35,179 nucleotides of DNA from a virus: the IMG/VR virus record IMGVR_UViG_3300044522_000307, positions 1-35,179 of that record. The stretch is one strand, 5' to 3'. The position numbers and the translations under genes were made by a program. How positions within the stretch are numbered: position 1 is the first letter of the stretch; every line of letters begins with the position of its first letter. The notes under the pieces were generated by a model. The model made no database searches, had not been told where the DNA came from, and saw only the letters and a list, made by a program, of their open reading frames with translations. Below, one piece after another: positions 13,320 through 21,110 of the stretch.

Positions 13320-14903
13320 ATGACTGAAAGTAAACTATTATCTAAAGGGCCATGTCCTGATTGTGGGTCGTCTGACGCTTGCTGCACTTATGACGATGGA
13401 CACACCCATTGTTTTAAATGCAACACCACTAAATCAGGAGCTAAGGGCATGAGCCTATCGGCGAGTCCTAGTCCTGGCAAACCAAAAGAGAAACTTATGG
13501 AAAACTTACAGCCGAAAGGCGAAATTAAGGGCATTGCTGACCGAGGCATCACCCGCAGCACCTGCGAACGCTACAAGGTTTACACCGAGGCCGACAAGCA
13601 GCATTACAGCTACAAGAATGGCATTAAGACAAGGGTTGTCGCTACTAAAGAGTTTTTTAGTACCGGAAAGCTAGACACCCTGTTTGGTCAGGAGCTGTTC
13701 CCCACTGGTGGTAAGACAGTGACTATCACTGAAGGTGAGCTGGACGCTCTAGCAGCCTTTCAGATGCAAGGAAGCCTCTACCCTACTGTCTCAGTGCCAA
13801 ATGGCGCAGCAGGGGCTTTAAAGGCTTGTAAACAGGCTTTTGAATGGCTAGACACCTTTGACCTAGTGGTGGTGTGCTTTGATGGGGATGAGCCGGGGAT
13901 TAAGGCAGCAAGGGAAGTGGCAGACCTGTTCGCAGGTAAGAGCAAAGTTATGAAGCATATTGATGGCTTTAAGGATGCTTGCGACTACTTGGTGGCAGGG
14001 AAGGGGAAAGAGTTTGTAAACGCTTGGTGGAAGGCAGAAGAACATAGACCGGAAGGCATTGTAAGCGTCCATGACATTATGGACAGGCTTCTTGCTCCTC
14101 CAGTGGAAGGTGTGCCGTGGGCATTCCCAACATTGACGCAGCTCACCTATGGGCGGCGCAAGGGCGAGCTTTATGGCTTTGGTGCAGGGGTTGGTGTTGG
14201 CAAGACAGATGTGTTCACCCAACAAATTGCTTATGACATTGATGTTCTGAACGAGAAGGTAGGGGTTATTTACCTAGAGCAGAATGTCGTAGAAACTGCA
14301 CAGCGAGTAGCGGGTAAGCTAGACAAACGGCTATACCACATCCCTGATGCTGGCTGGACACGAGAGCAATATGAGCAGAGCATTGAGAGCTTGGATAAGC
14401 GTGGGCAGCTGTACATGATGGAGCACTTCGGTGCTATGGATTGGGCAAGTGTGAAGAAAATCATTCGTTATTTCGCTAAGGCGTATGACATTAAGATGAT
14501 TTATTTAGACCACCTGACAGCGTTGGCAGCTAATGAGCAGGACGAACGGAGAGCTTTGGACGGCATCATGGCAGACATGGCCTCCCTTGCACAGAGCGAT
14601 GGGCTAATCATCCACTTTGTGTCTCACCTCACCACACCGGAGGGGAAGGCACATGAGGAAGGCGGCAGGGTGCTGGAGAAGCACTTTACAGGCAGCAGAG
14701 CCATTGCCCGATGGAGCCACTATATGTTCGGCTTAGAGCGTAATAAACAGGCAGAAGACCCTATTGTGCGTCAAACCACAACATTTAGGGTGCTGAAAGA
14801 CCGCTTTGCTGGAAGTGCTACTGGTGAGAAGTTTGGAATATGGTATAATAGAAGCACAGGGATTTTAGAAGAGAAACCTCTTAATGTATTGGAAGAATTA
14901 TGA
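13320..14903 (+). CDS. DNA primase-helicase (T7 gp4-like)
   Basis: 527 aa, close to T7 gp4 in length. The N-terminal zinc site is C12-x2-C15 ... C31-x2-C34. A TOPRIM primase domain follows (VTITEGELDALAAFQ, then VVVCFDGDEPGIKAA). The C-terminal RecA-like DnaB-family helicase has Walker A GAGVGVGKTD, then VGVIYLEQNV, a Walker B-like IYLDHLTAL, and FVSHLTTPEGKAHEEG. It unwinds DNA at the fork and makes primers for the phage polymerase. It heads the replication block. Confidence 0.94.
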   Translation: MTESKLLSKGPCPDCGSSDACCTYDDGHTHCFKCNTTKSGAKGMSLSASPSPGKPKEKLMENLQPKGEIKGIADRGITRSTCERYKVYTEADKQHYSYKNGIKTRVVATKEFFSTGKLDTLFGQELFPTGGKTVTITEGELDALAAFQMQGSLYPTVSVPNGAAGALKACKQAFEWLDTFDLVVVCFDGDEPGIKAAREVADLFAGKSKVMKHIDGFKDACDYLVAGKGKEFVNAWWKAEEHRPEGIVSVHDIMDRLLAPPVEGVPWAFPTLTQLTYGRRKGELYGFGAGVGVGKTDVFTQQIAYDIDVLNEKVGVIYLEQNVVETAQRVAGKLDKRLYHIPDAGWTREQYEQSIESLDKRGQLYMMEHFGAMDWASVKKIIRYFAKAYDIKMIYLDHLTALAANEQDERRALDGIMADMASLAQSDGLIIHFVSHLTTPEGKAHEEGGRVLEKHFTGSRAIARWSHYMFGLERNKQAEDPIVRQTTTFRVLKDRFAGSATGEKFGIWYNRSTGILEEKPLNVLEEL

Positions 14904-15031
14904 CACACATGAGCACGAAGTGCGAAACATGGCCTTTTCCACCAGCTACAGGAGCCGTCCCTTGGACTAAACAACAAGAGAAGGCATATGAGCAGAAGAA
15001 ACAAGAGCAGCTCCCTGCTGCGCCCTTTTGA
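14900..15031 (+). CDS. Small proline-rich protein after the primase (43 aa)
   Basis: Begins MTHMSTKCETWPFPPATGAV and ends QLPAAPF; Lys/Glu/Gln-rich in between. Its ATG overlaps the primase stop (ATGA). It is too short to assign. Probably translated by coupling. Confidence 0.55.
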   Translation: MTHMSTKCETWPFPPATGAVPWTKQQEKAYEQKKQEQLPAAPF

Positions 15032-15076
15032 GGGGGTTCCGAAGGAACCGAGCATTACTGATATTAAGGACAAGAA

Positions 15077-15325
15077 ATGAACCAAGAACTAATTATTGAA
15101 TTAGCCTTTAAAGCTGGTTTTGTAGAGTATGAGCTGGATGATGGAACTACCGCTGCTTTTGACAAGCGTTATGAAAAGTTTGCCGCCCTAGTAGCAGCAG
15201 CCGAGCGTGAGGCGTGTGCAAAAGTGTGTGACCAACTAGACGAGGACTTTGAGGGGCCAGACACTTGGGATTGGCATTCCAAAGATTACGCAGCCGCCAT
15301 CAGAGCAAGAGGAGAAACGAAATGA
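15077..15325 (+). CDS. Small protein, unknown (82 aa)
   Basis: Starts MNQELIIELAFKAGFVEYEL, with AAGGA upstream. The middle (AALVAAAEREACAKVCDQLD) and end (DYAAAIRARG) match a very common type of short phage protein with an AAAEREACAKVC-like helix. The role of that family is not known to me. It couples by ATGA to the next gene. Confidence 0.75.
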   Translation: MNQELIIELAFKAGFVEYELDDGTTAAFDKRYEKFAALVAAAEREACAKVCDQLDEDFEGPDTWDWHSKDYAAAIRARGETK

Positions 15326-15468
15326 ACTTATACGAAGTATGGACAGAGCGAGGCACATACGAATACGAAGCAGAGAACGCAGACGAGGCTCTCGACAAGT
15401 ATTACGATGAGCATAACGGCTCAGGAGACTACGAGGTGGTAGTGGAGCTGATGGAAGAAAACCTGTGA
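15322..15468 (+). CDS. Small protein, unknown (48 aa)
   Basis: Starts MNLYEVWTERGTYEYEAENA, then ADEALDKYYDEHNGSGDYEV. The ATGA overlap sets the start; GAGG lies upstream. The strand-helix-strand pattern is like the 60-aa protein at 11267. Function unknown. Confidence 0.68.
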   Translation: MNLYEVWTERGTYEYEAENADEALDKYYDEHNGSGDYEVVVELMEENL

Positions 15469-15495
15469 GCTATGCTCACCCTATGAAAGAACGAA

Positions 15496-16065
15496 ATGCT
15501 TATTTACATTGCAGAGTCTAAAGAACAGAAAGATGTTGCAAATAACATAGTGATGAAGTTTCACAGCTATGTAAAAAGCCCTCGAACTGTTGGTAGATGT
15601 ATCAAATACTTAATTGAAGATGATAATGAAATTGTTGGAACATTTTGGCTTGGTAGTGGTTTTAAGCCCACTCCAAAAGCAATTCTGAACTATATGGACA
15701 TGGGACAAAAACAGTTTGATTTAATCTTTAATGAAGTGGCTGATAACAAACGATTCTGCATGGCAAAGAGCATTCCAAATTTTGGTAGTCAGGTCTTAAA
15801 GGAAATAAGAAACAGGGCAAAAGCAGACTGGTTCAGGTTGTATGGAAACAATTTACAGGCTATTGTCACTACGATTGGTAACGACAAAAAGGGAAGCGTA
15901 TACCTTGCAGACAATTGGGTAAAAATTGGTGAAACAGCTGGACTACCTGCAAACAGAAAGTCAGTAAGTATGAAATGGGACGATGCCGAAGGAATCAAAG
16001 AAAAGTATGCAAAACCCACTGGAGAAAACAAGAAAACAATTCTTATAACCAAACGACTTTTTTAA
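15496..16065 (+). CDS. DruA/Mom-like protein, candidate DNA-modification enzyme
   Basis: 189 aa. The order of motifs matches, from memory, the DUF4338 (Druantia DruA) and phage Mu Mom group, which share a GNAT-like fold: VGRCIKYLIEDDNEIVGTFW, then FNEVADNKRFCM (compare NNTRFLI in DruA proteins), then FGSQVLKEIRNRAKADWFRL, then KGSVYLADNWVKIGETAGLP (compare GTxYxAANWxxxGxTxG). Mom modifies adenine in phage DNA to block restriction; DruA is part of a bacterial defence system. The gene sits between primase-helicase and polymerase genes and is more AT-rich than both, as for an acquired gene. Only its C-terminal half aligns well by eye, so the assignment to either subgroup and the reaction are inference. 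Confidence 0.65.
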   Translation: MLIYIAESKEQKDVANNIVMKFHSYVKSPRTVGRCIKYLIEDDNEIVGTFWLGSGFKPTPKAILNYMDMGQKQFDLIFNEVADNKRFCMAKSIPNFGSQVLKEIRNRAKADWFRLYGNNLQAIVTTIGNDKKGSVYLADNWVKIGETAGLPANRKSVSMKWDDAEGIKEKYAKPTGENKKTILITKRLF

Positions 16066-16077
16066 ACGAGAAACAAC

Positions 16078-17790
16078 ATGAGGCTCATCCTCGACATTGA
16101 GACAAACCTAGCCCATACTAAAATATGGCTTGTATGCACGAAGAACATTGACACCGGAGAGAAGAAAACATGGAAAGAAGCAAGCAGCCTGTCGGACTAT
16201 TTAAAGGACGCTACTCAAGTTATAGGCCAAAACATATTGGCGTTCGATGCACCGATGTTGAAAGCTATTTGGAAGATAGAGATAGCTACGAGCCTCTTGT
16301 ACGATACGTTGATAGTAAGTCGGCTGTTAGAGCCGAGCAAAGAGAATGGTCATTCATTAGAAGCGTGGGGAAACAGGCTAGGGACACAGAAGACAAGCTA
16401 TAGCTCTGCTTGGTCGTGGTTGATGGGACGCAGGGAGGAATACAAGGGGGAGTGCTTCGATAGTCCTCACCTTGGTCTCCTGGAAAACTATTGCCAGCAA
16501 GACTGTGAGGTGACACACAAGCTATACGAGCATGAGCTTCAAGAGCTTGTAGAGAAGGGCTTTAGTGAGCAAAGTGTGCTGTTGGAGCACGAAGTGGCTC
16601 TCATCATTGCTGAACAGGAACGGAACGGCTTTAAACTGGATATACCATATGCAACCTGCCTACTTACTGACATCAAAGGAAAATTGGATGCTTTATATGA
16701 ACAAATGCAAGAACGATGGCCTCCTGTCGTCATTAAACGAACCAGCGACAAAACTGGAAAGCCTCTCAAAGATGGGTTGGCTTCTTTTAATCCCGGCAGC
16801 AGGAAGCAAATTGGAGAAAAGCTCATTGAGCTTGGATGGAAGCCTGACAAGCACACAGAAACCGGACAGCCCATAGTCGATGAAGGTGTGTTGTCGAAGA
16901 TAGACCTGCCGGAAGCAGCTCCCATTGTGGAATATTTGATGCTACAGAAGCGTGTGGCTCAAATAGAAAGCTGGTTGGAGGCTGTAGGCAAAGACGGAAG
17001 GGTACACGGCAAGGTGGTTACTAACGGAGCTGTAACAGGGCGTATGACGCACAGCAGCCCCAACATGGCACAGATACCGAATGCAGGGAGTGTTTATGGC
17101 CCTGAGTGTCGTGAGTGCTGGACAGTCGAAGACGGACAGGTATTGGTAGGAATTGATGCTAGTGGTTTAGAGCTACGAATGTTGGCTCATTACATGAAGG
17201 ACAAGAACTATGTCAGAACAGTATGTGAGGGAAGCAGCAAAGAAGGTACGGATGTACACACAATCAATCAACGAGCAGCTGGACTACTTACTCGTGATAG
17301 CGCAAAGACTTTCATCTATGCCTTTTTATATGGAGCTGGAGATGCAAAAATTGGTAGCATCGTTGGAGGAAACGCTCGAAAGGGTGGAGAGCTTAAAAAG
17401 CGATTTCTCTCACAGACACCAGCTCTAGCCAAGCTCATAGCTAGAGTAGCATCTTATGCTGCCAACGGCGATGTACCGGGCTTAGACGGAAGGAAGATTT
17501 GGATACGCTCTGAACACGCAGCCTTAAACAGCTTGCTGCAAGGGGCAGGGGCAATTGTTATGAAGAAGGCTTTGTGCATCTTTTACAACAAATGCAAGGA
17601 AAATTCTTTAAAAGTTAAGTTTGTTGTGAACTGCCACGATGAATTTCAGTTAGAATGTTCTCCTGAGATAGCCGAAATAGTAGGTAAAACAGGTGTACAA
17701 TGTATCCAAGAAGCAGGTGAGTTCTATGGCTTGCGTTGTCCACTAACAGGGGAGTATAAAATTGGAAAATCGTGGAGAGATACCCACTAG
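16078..17790 (+). CDS. DNA polymerase, family A (T7 gp5-like)
   Basis: 570 aa. The 3'-5' exonuclease domain has D6-I-E8 (MRLILDIETN), QNILAFDAPM (exo II) and YCQQDCEV (exo III), so proofreading residues are present. The polymerase domain has motif A GIDASGLELRMLAHYM, motif B RDSAKTFIYAFLYGAG and motif C VNCHDEFQLE. It is about 130 residues shorter than T7 gp5, whose thumb insertion binds host thioredoxin; whether this enzyme uses a host processivity factor cannot be told. It replicates the phage genome together with the primase-helicase and SSB. The end overlaps the next gene by 29 bases. Confidence 0.95.
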   Translation: MRLILDIETNLAHTKIWLVCTKNIDTGEKKTWKEASSLSDYLKDATQVIGQNILAFDAPMLKAIWKIEIATSLLYDTLIVSRLLEPSKENGHSLEAWGNRLGTQKTSYSSAWSWLMGRREEYKGECFDSPHLGLLENYCQQDCEVTHKLYEHELQELVEKGFSEQSVLLEHEVALIIAEQERNGFKLDIPYATCLLTDIKGKLDALYEQMQERWPPVVIKRTSDKTGKPLKDGLASFNPGSRKQIGEKLIELGWKPDKHTETGQPIVDEGVLSKIDLPEAAPIVEYLMLQKRVAQIESWLEAVGKDGRVHGKVVTNGAVTGRMTHSSPNMAQIPNAGSVYGPECRECWTVEDGQVLVGIDASGLELRMLAHYMKDKNYVRTVCEGSSKEGTDVHTINQRAAGLLTRDSAKTFIYAFLYGAGDAKIGSIVGGNARKGGELKKRFLSQTPALAKLIARVASYAANGDVPGLDGRKIWIRSEHAALNSLLQGAGAIVMKKALCIFYNKCKENSLKVKFVVNCHDEFQLECSPEIAEIVGKTGVQCIQEAGEFYGLRCPLTGEYKIGKSWRDTH

Positions 17791-18184
17791 GCATTGCGTC
17801 GATTGTGGTATAATATCTGAGACTCTTTCTTTATTTGTTAAAAGTAAAGTGAGTAAATATGGAGTTAGAAATCTTTGTATCTCGTGTGGCGTTAAGCGAA
17901 CAACATCGTATGCGAAATATAAGGACTGGAAAACTGACCATCAAACGAAGAAGCGTTACGGCGTAGATGTAGAGACATATAAAAGACTCATGTCTACTAG
18001 TAATTGCTGTCAAATTTGTGGTAACATGGAGGAATTGTGCTACGACCACTGTCATAGTACAATGAAATTTAGAGGTATTCTTTGTAGGGGATGCAATCGT
18101 TCTTTAGGTCAACTGGGTGACAACCTAGATGGGATAAAGAAAGTTGTGGCTTACTTAGAACGAGAAAATATTGAAACACATTGA
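17762..18184 (+). CDS. Endonuclease VII-like HNH protein
   Basis: 140 aa from a TTG start (17762) preceded by GGGGAG; no in-frame ATG lies before the first zinc pair. CVDCG and CISCG form the N-terminal pairs. The catalytic region is CCQICG ... LCYDHCHSTMKFRGILCRGC, with the D-H-C-H and C-x2-C residues of the endonuclease VII family (PF02945). It may be the Holliday-junction resolvase of the replication block or a homing endonuclease inserted after the polymerase gene. It is related to the protein at 4358-4774 (both have KYGV/RYGV, then a D-H-C-H core, then CxxCN). Confidence 0.87.
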   Translation: MENRGEIPTRHCVDCGIISETLSLFVKSKVSKYGVRNLCISCGVKRTTSYAKYKDWKTDHQTKKRYGVDVETYKRLMSTSNCCQICGNMEELCYDHCHSTMKFRGILCRGCNRSLGQLGDNLDGIKKVVAYLERENIETH

Positions 18185-18214
18185 GCCGCAAGGCTTGCTT
18201 AAAAGGAAACTAAA

Positions 18215-18631
18215 ATGACTGCAAAACCTATCTCAATCACCGGACAGCTTTACTACGCTTCTGACATGGTTCAATTTAACCAATACACAGAAGCCTCTAA
18301 GAAGTATTTGGTGAAGCTAGGAAATCTATCTCCTGAAGATGTAGCTAAGGTGGAAGCCCTTGGTGTTCATGTAGGCGAGAACGACAACATGGGACGTTTT
18401 GTCACGTGTAAGAGCAACTTCGCTATTCAGCCTGTGGATGATGACGGCAAGAACATTGACCCGAAGACCATTGGCAACGGCTCCAAGGCAACATTGGTGC
18501 TTGCAACATACGAATGGAAGTTCGCTAAGAAGACAGGCGTTGCTGCCTCTGCCAAGCGTGTAGTGGTTACAGAGCTTGTCACCTATGTCCCTTCTGCTAA
18601 GGTGGAAGAAGAAGCAGACATGGAGCTGTAA
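18215..18631 (+). CDS. Single-stranded DNA-binding protein (gp2.5-like)
   Basis: 138 aa, beta-rich (OB-fold-like) and starting MTAKPISITGQLYYASDMVQ, with a segment IGNGSKATLVLATYEWKFAK typical of phage SSBs. It ends in an acidic tail EEEADMEL, the feature T7 gp2.5 uses to contact polymerase and helicase. The position between polymerase and exonuclease genes fits. AAAGGAAAC precedes the ATG, and TAATG couples it to the exonuclease. Confidence 0.85.
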   Translation: MTAKPISITGQLYYASDMVQFNQYTEASKKYLVKLGNLSPEDVAKVEALGVHVGENDNMGRFVTCKSNFAIQPVDDDGKNIDPKTIGNGSKATLVLATYEWKFAKKTGVAASAKRVVVTELVTYVPSAKVEEEADMEL

Positions 18632-19329
18632 TGGCTCTGCCTCCTAAACCAACGGAGGCTGTCATTGATGCCGACTTCTTGGTCTATTCCGTTGCCTTCT
18701 CATGTAAAGATGTAGAGGAACAATGGGCTAAGAATCGGCTCACTGAATGGCTGACCGACATGGTGTACATTCGTCTCAAATGTACTGATTACAAGGCGTT
18801 CATCACTGGTAAATCAAACTTCCGGTATGACCTAGCTAAGACAGTGCCTTACAAGGGGAACAGGAAAGATGTAGAGAAGCCTGAACATTACGAGGCTTTA
18901 AGAAAGCACCTAACACGGCTGGAGGCTGTAACAACAGAGGGTGAAGAAGCTGATGATGCTGTTGGCATTGAAGCAAACGGCAAGAGCGTGTGGATTGTTC
19001 ATGTGGACAAAGACCTAGACCAACTACCGGGGTGGCATTACAACCCTGTAAAGGACTTGGAATATTTTGTAACCGAACAGGAAGGACTCAAGAGCTTCTA
19101 TTTGCAAATGCTGACAGGAGACCGAATTGACAACATCCAAGGGCTTAAAGGCATTGGGCCTGTAAAGGCTGCTAGGCTGCTCAAGGGGCTGACAGGCGAC
19201 AAGGAGATGTATGAGGCTGTTGTAGAGGCTTATAAGGCTGCTAAAGAGCCTGTAGAGCACATCTTAGAGAACGGACAGCTGTTGTGGCTACGGCGTGAGA
19301 AAGGACAGACATGGCAACCTCCAGCGTAA
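18631..19329 (+). CDS. 5'-3' exonuclease (T7 gp6-like, FEN/PIN fold)
   Basis: 232 aa. Acidic residues of the FEN-type active site are visible in VIDADFLVYS (residues 11-20), GEEADDAVG, VHVDKDLDQLPG and LTGDRIDNIQG. The last is followed by a helix-hairpin-helix GLKGIGPVKAARLLKG. It removes RNA primers and degrades DNA from 5' ends during replication and recombination; T7 gp6 is the model. It overlaps SSB by TAATG and the HNH gene by 19 bases. Confidence 0.9.
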   Translation: MALPPKPTEAVIDADFLVYSVAFSCKDVEEQWAKNRLTEWLTDMVYIRLKCTDYKAFITGKSNFRYDLAKTVPYKGNRKDVEKPEHYEALRKHLTRLEAVTTEGEEADDAVGIEANGKSVWIVHVDKDLDQLPGWHYNPVKDLEYFVTEQEGLKSFYLQMLTGDRIDNIQGLKGIGPVKAARLLKGLTGDKEMYEAVVEAYKAAKEPVEHILENGQLLWLRREKGQTWQPPA

Positions 19330-19697
19330 GGAAGTACAATGGAGGGGAATGGACGGAGGCTCGCTTCAAGAGTTTTGTTGTGTCGGCATTACGAACAGCA
19401 ACACAGAGGTGGCCTCCTAAATATGCTGTCTTAGATGCTGCGTTTACACAGAGGAAGACCAATGTGAAGACAGGGAAACTTGCTAAACACTTTGAGTGCA
19501 ACGCTTGTAAAGGCGAGTTTGTAGCTAAAGAGGTGCAGGTTGACCACAAGAATCCAGCTGTAGACCCAAAGAAGGGATGGCAAGGATGGGACACATTCAT
19601 TGACAGGTTGTTCTGTGAGGAGCCAAACCTACAAGTGTTGTGTAAGCCCTGCCATGTCATCAAGAGTGCTAAGGAAAAGGAACAAAGGAAAAAATAA
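19311..19697 (+). CDS. HNH nuclease-like protein
   Basis: 128 aa. The core is CNACKGEF ... VQVDHKNPAVDPKKGWQGWD ... LQVLCKPCHVIKSAKEKEQ. It has two CxxC pairs, the DH dyad and the final H of the HNH fold. Proteins of this type in T7-like phages sit near the exonuclease gene and are often called HNH or endonuclease-like without a known role. TAATG couples it to the next gene. Confidence 0.85.
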   Translation: MATSSVRKYNGGEWTEARFKSFVVSALRTATQRWPPKYAVLDAAFTQRKTNVKTGKLAKHFECNACKGEFVAKEVQVDHKNPAVDPKKGWQGWDTFIDRLFCEEPNLQVLCKPCHVIKSAKEKEQRKK

Positions 19698-19864
19698 TGG
19701 CATCTATATCAATGTGTGAAGGGCATGGTTGCCCAATTAAGACGGAATGTGCTAGGTTTACCTCTAAAGCCTCTGAATGGCAGACATTTCTTGTTGTCTC
19801 CCCTTATGACCATAGGTTAAAGGAATGTGAGATGTTTATTGACAATACTAAGGAAGCAGCATGA
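19697..19864 (+). CDS. Small four-cysteine protein (55 aa)
   Basis: MASISMCEGHGCPIKTECAR, then LKECEMF: Cys7, Cys12, Cys18 and Cys44 could hold one metal or Fe-S site. The pattern C-x4-CP-x4-CxRF is recalled from other small phage proteins. TAATG in front and ATGA behind support it. Function unknown. Confidence 0.68.
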   Translation: MASISMCEGHGCPIKTECARFTSKASEWQTFLVVSPYDHRLKECEMFIDNTKEAA

Positions 19865-20178
19865 CAAATAAGTTTACATTTAAAGAAGAAGACGACATTG
19901 AGAACAAGGACATCACCTTTGTCGTAAGTTACGATGATGGCACTCCTTGGCCTAAAGTGCTACAAGACTTCATCTTCTTCTTAGAAGCAACAGGCTATGT
20001 CGGTGTGCATCAGAAGGTGCGTATTGAGTATTCTCCTTTCCGTGAAGAAGGCTGGCATGGAGAGTATTACGACAATGAAGAAGAAGACATCTTGGCTTGG
20101 GAAAAAGAATATGAAGACGACAAGTGGTTGCAGCAACACCTACGAGAAACTAACGATGAAAATCCTAGTAATTCCTGA
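19861..20178 (+). CDS. Acidic protein, unknown (105 aa)
   Basis: Starts MTNKFTFKEEDDIENKDITF and is strongly acidic throughout (YYDNEEEDILAWEKEYEDDK). It contains VLQDFIFFLEATGYVGVHQK, which suggests a small alpha/beta fold. Coupled by ATGA to the previous gene; its end overlaps the phosphoesterase start by 23 bases. It might mimic DNA by charge, but nothing shows this. Confidence 0.72.
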   Translation: MTNKFTFKEEDDIENKDITFVVSYDDGTPWPKVLQDFIFFLEATGYVGVHQKVRIEYSPFREEGWHGEYYDNEEEDILAWEKEYEDDKWLQQHLRETNDENPSNS

Positions 20179-20920
20179 TACCCAGTGTAAGCCTGATACG
20201 CCTACCAAGCACCTGACATGGGCTGGTAAGGCTATCTGTGACTACAAGCCCGACATTGTTATACACCTTGGAGACCATTGGGATATGCCTAGTCTCTCAA
20301 GCCATGACAAGGCAGGTAGCAAGTATTTTGAAGGGAAACGCTACCTTGCAGACATAGAGGCTGGTAATGTGGGCATGGAAGCCCTCCTAGCCCCTGTTAA
20401 AGCCTTGCAGAAGACGCAGAAGGAGAACAAGCACAAGGTGTATAAGCCTCGTATGGTGTTCTTGAGGGGCAACCATGAGAACCGCATTGTACGAGCCATT
20501 AATAACAACCCGATGCTAGAAGGACTGATGACGTATGACCATTGCAACACAAAAGATTGGGAAGTACATGACTTTCTTAGGCCAGTGTTTATTGCTGGTG
20601 TTGGGTTTTCTCATTATTGGCCTGTGGGTGCAATGGGTCGTCCTGCCGCTTCTCCTGCTGCAATTATTAGTAAGCTACATATGTCTTGCGTGGCGGGACA
20701 CCAACAAGGAAAGCAAATAGCATATGGAAAGCGAGCTGATGGTAAGCCTATTTGTGCTATTGTTGCTGGTAGTTATTATCTACATGACGAAGATTATATG
20801 GACAATCTTTCTAACAGGCATTGGCGAGGACTAGTTGTCCTAAACGATGTGCATGATGGTGGGTTTGATGAAATGCTCTTATCTATCGAATACTTAGAAC
20901 GCAAATATGGACTTGAGTAA
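20156..20920 (+). CDS. Calcineurin-like metallophosphoesterase
   Basis: 254 aa from ATG 20156 (MKILVIPDTQCKPDTPTKHL). Metal-binding motifs appear in order: D8-T-Q, HLGDHWDMPS, FLRGNHENR and CVAGHQQGK. This is the di-metal phosphoesterase fold of phage lambda phosphatase and related enzymes. The substrate in this phage group is not known; removal of phosphates from nucleotides, RNA or proteins is possible. Its reading frame extends upstream within the previous gene, but the start motif fixes the true N-terminus. Confidence 0.87.
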   Translation: MKILVIPDTQCKPDTPTKHLTWAGKAICDYKPDIVIHLGDHWDMPSLSSHDKAGSKYFEGKRYLADIEAGNVGMEALLAPVKALQKTQKENKHKVYKPRMVFLRGNHENRIVRAINNNPMLEGLMTYDHCNTKDWEVHDFLRPVFIAGVGFSHYWPVGAMGRPAASPAAIISKLHMSCVAGHQQGKQIAYGKRADGKPICAIVAGSYYLHDEDYMDNLSNRHWRGLVVLNDVHDGGFDEMLLSIEYLERKYGLE

Positions 20921-21110
20921 CAAACAATATATCTCTCTTTCTTCCTTATCGAATGAAGATGGAGTTTATACTGTTCTTTGTCCTTGTGGTCAAAGACATC
21001 GACATAGTGAGAATAGTAATAAACCGTTTTTAAGAGTTAGTCACTGTGACTTACATATAACTTATTGGGTTGTACCCACAAAGGAAAATAATGAACAAAG
21101 CACAATATAA
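20907..21110 (+). CDS. Small Cys/His-containing protein (67 aa)
   Basis: Starts MDLSNKQYISLSSLSNEDGV; CPCGQRHRH and SHCDLH hint at a small metal site. It overlaps the phosphoesterase end by 14 bases and the next gene by 20 bases. Function unknown. Confidence 0.6.
   Translation: MDLSNKQYISLSSLSNEDGVYTVLCPCGQRHRHSENSNKPFLRVSHCDLHITYWVVPTKENNEQSTI

Noticed and set aside
19997-20155. N-terminal extension of the phosphoesterase frame to 19997
   Set aside because: The extension lies fully inside the upstream gene in another frame; the phosphoesterase fold starts at MKILVIPDTQ (20156).
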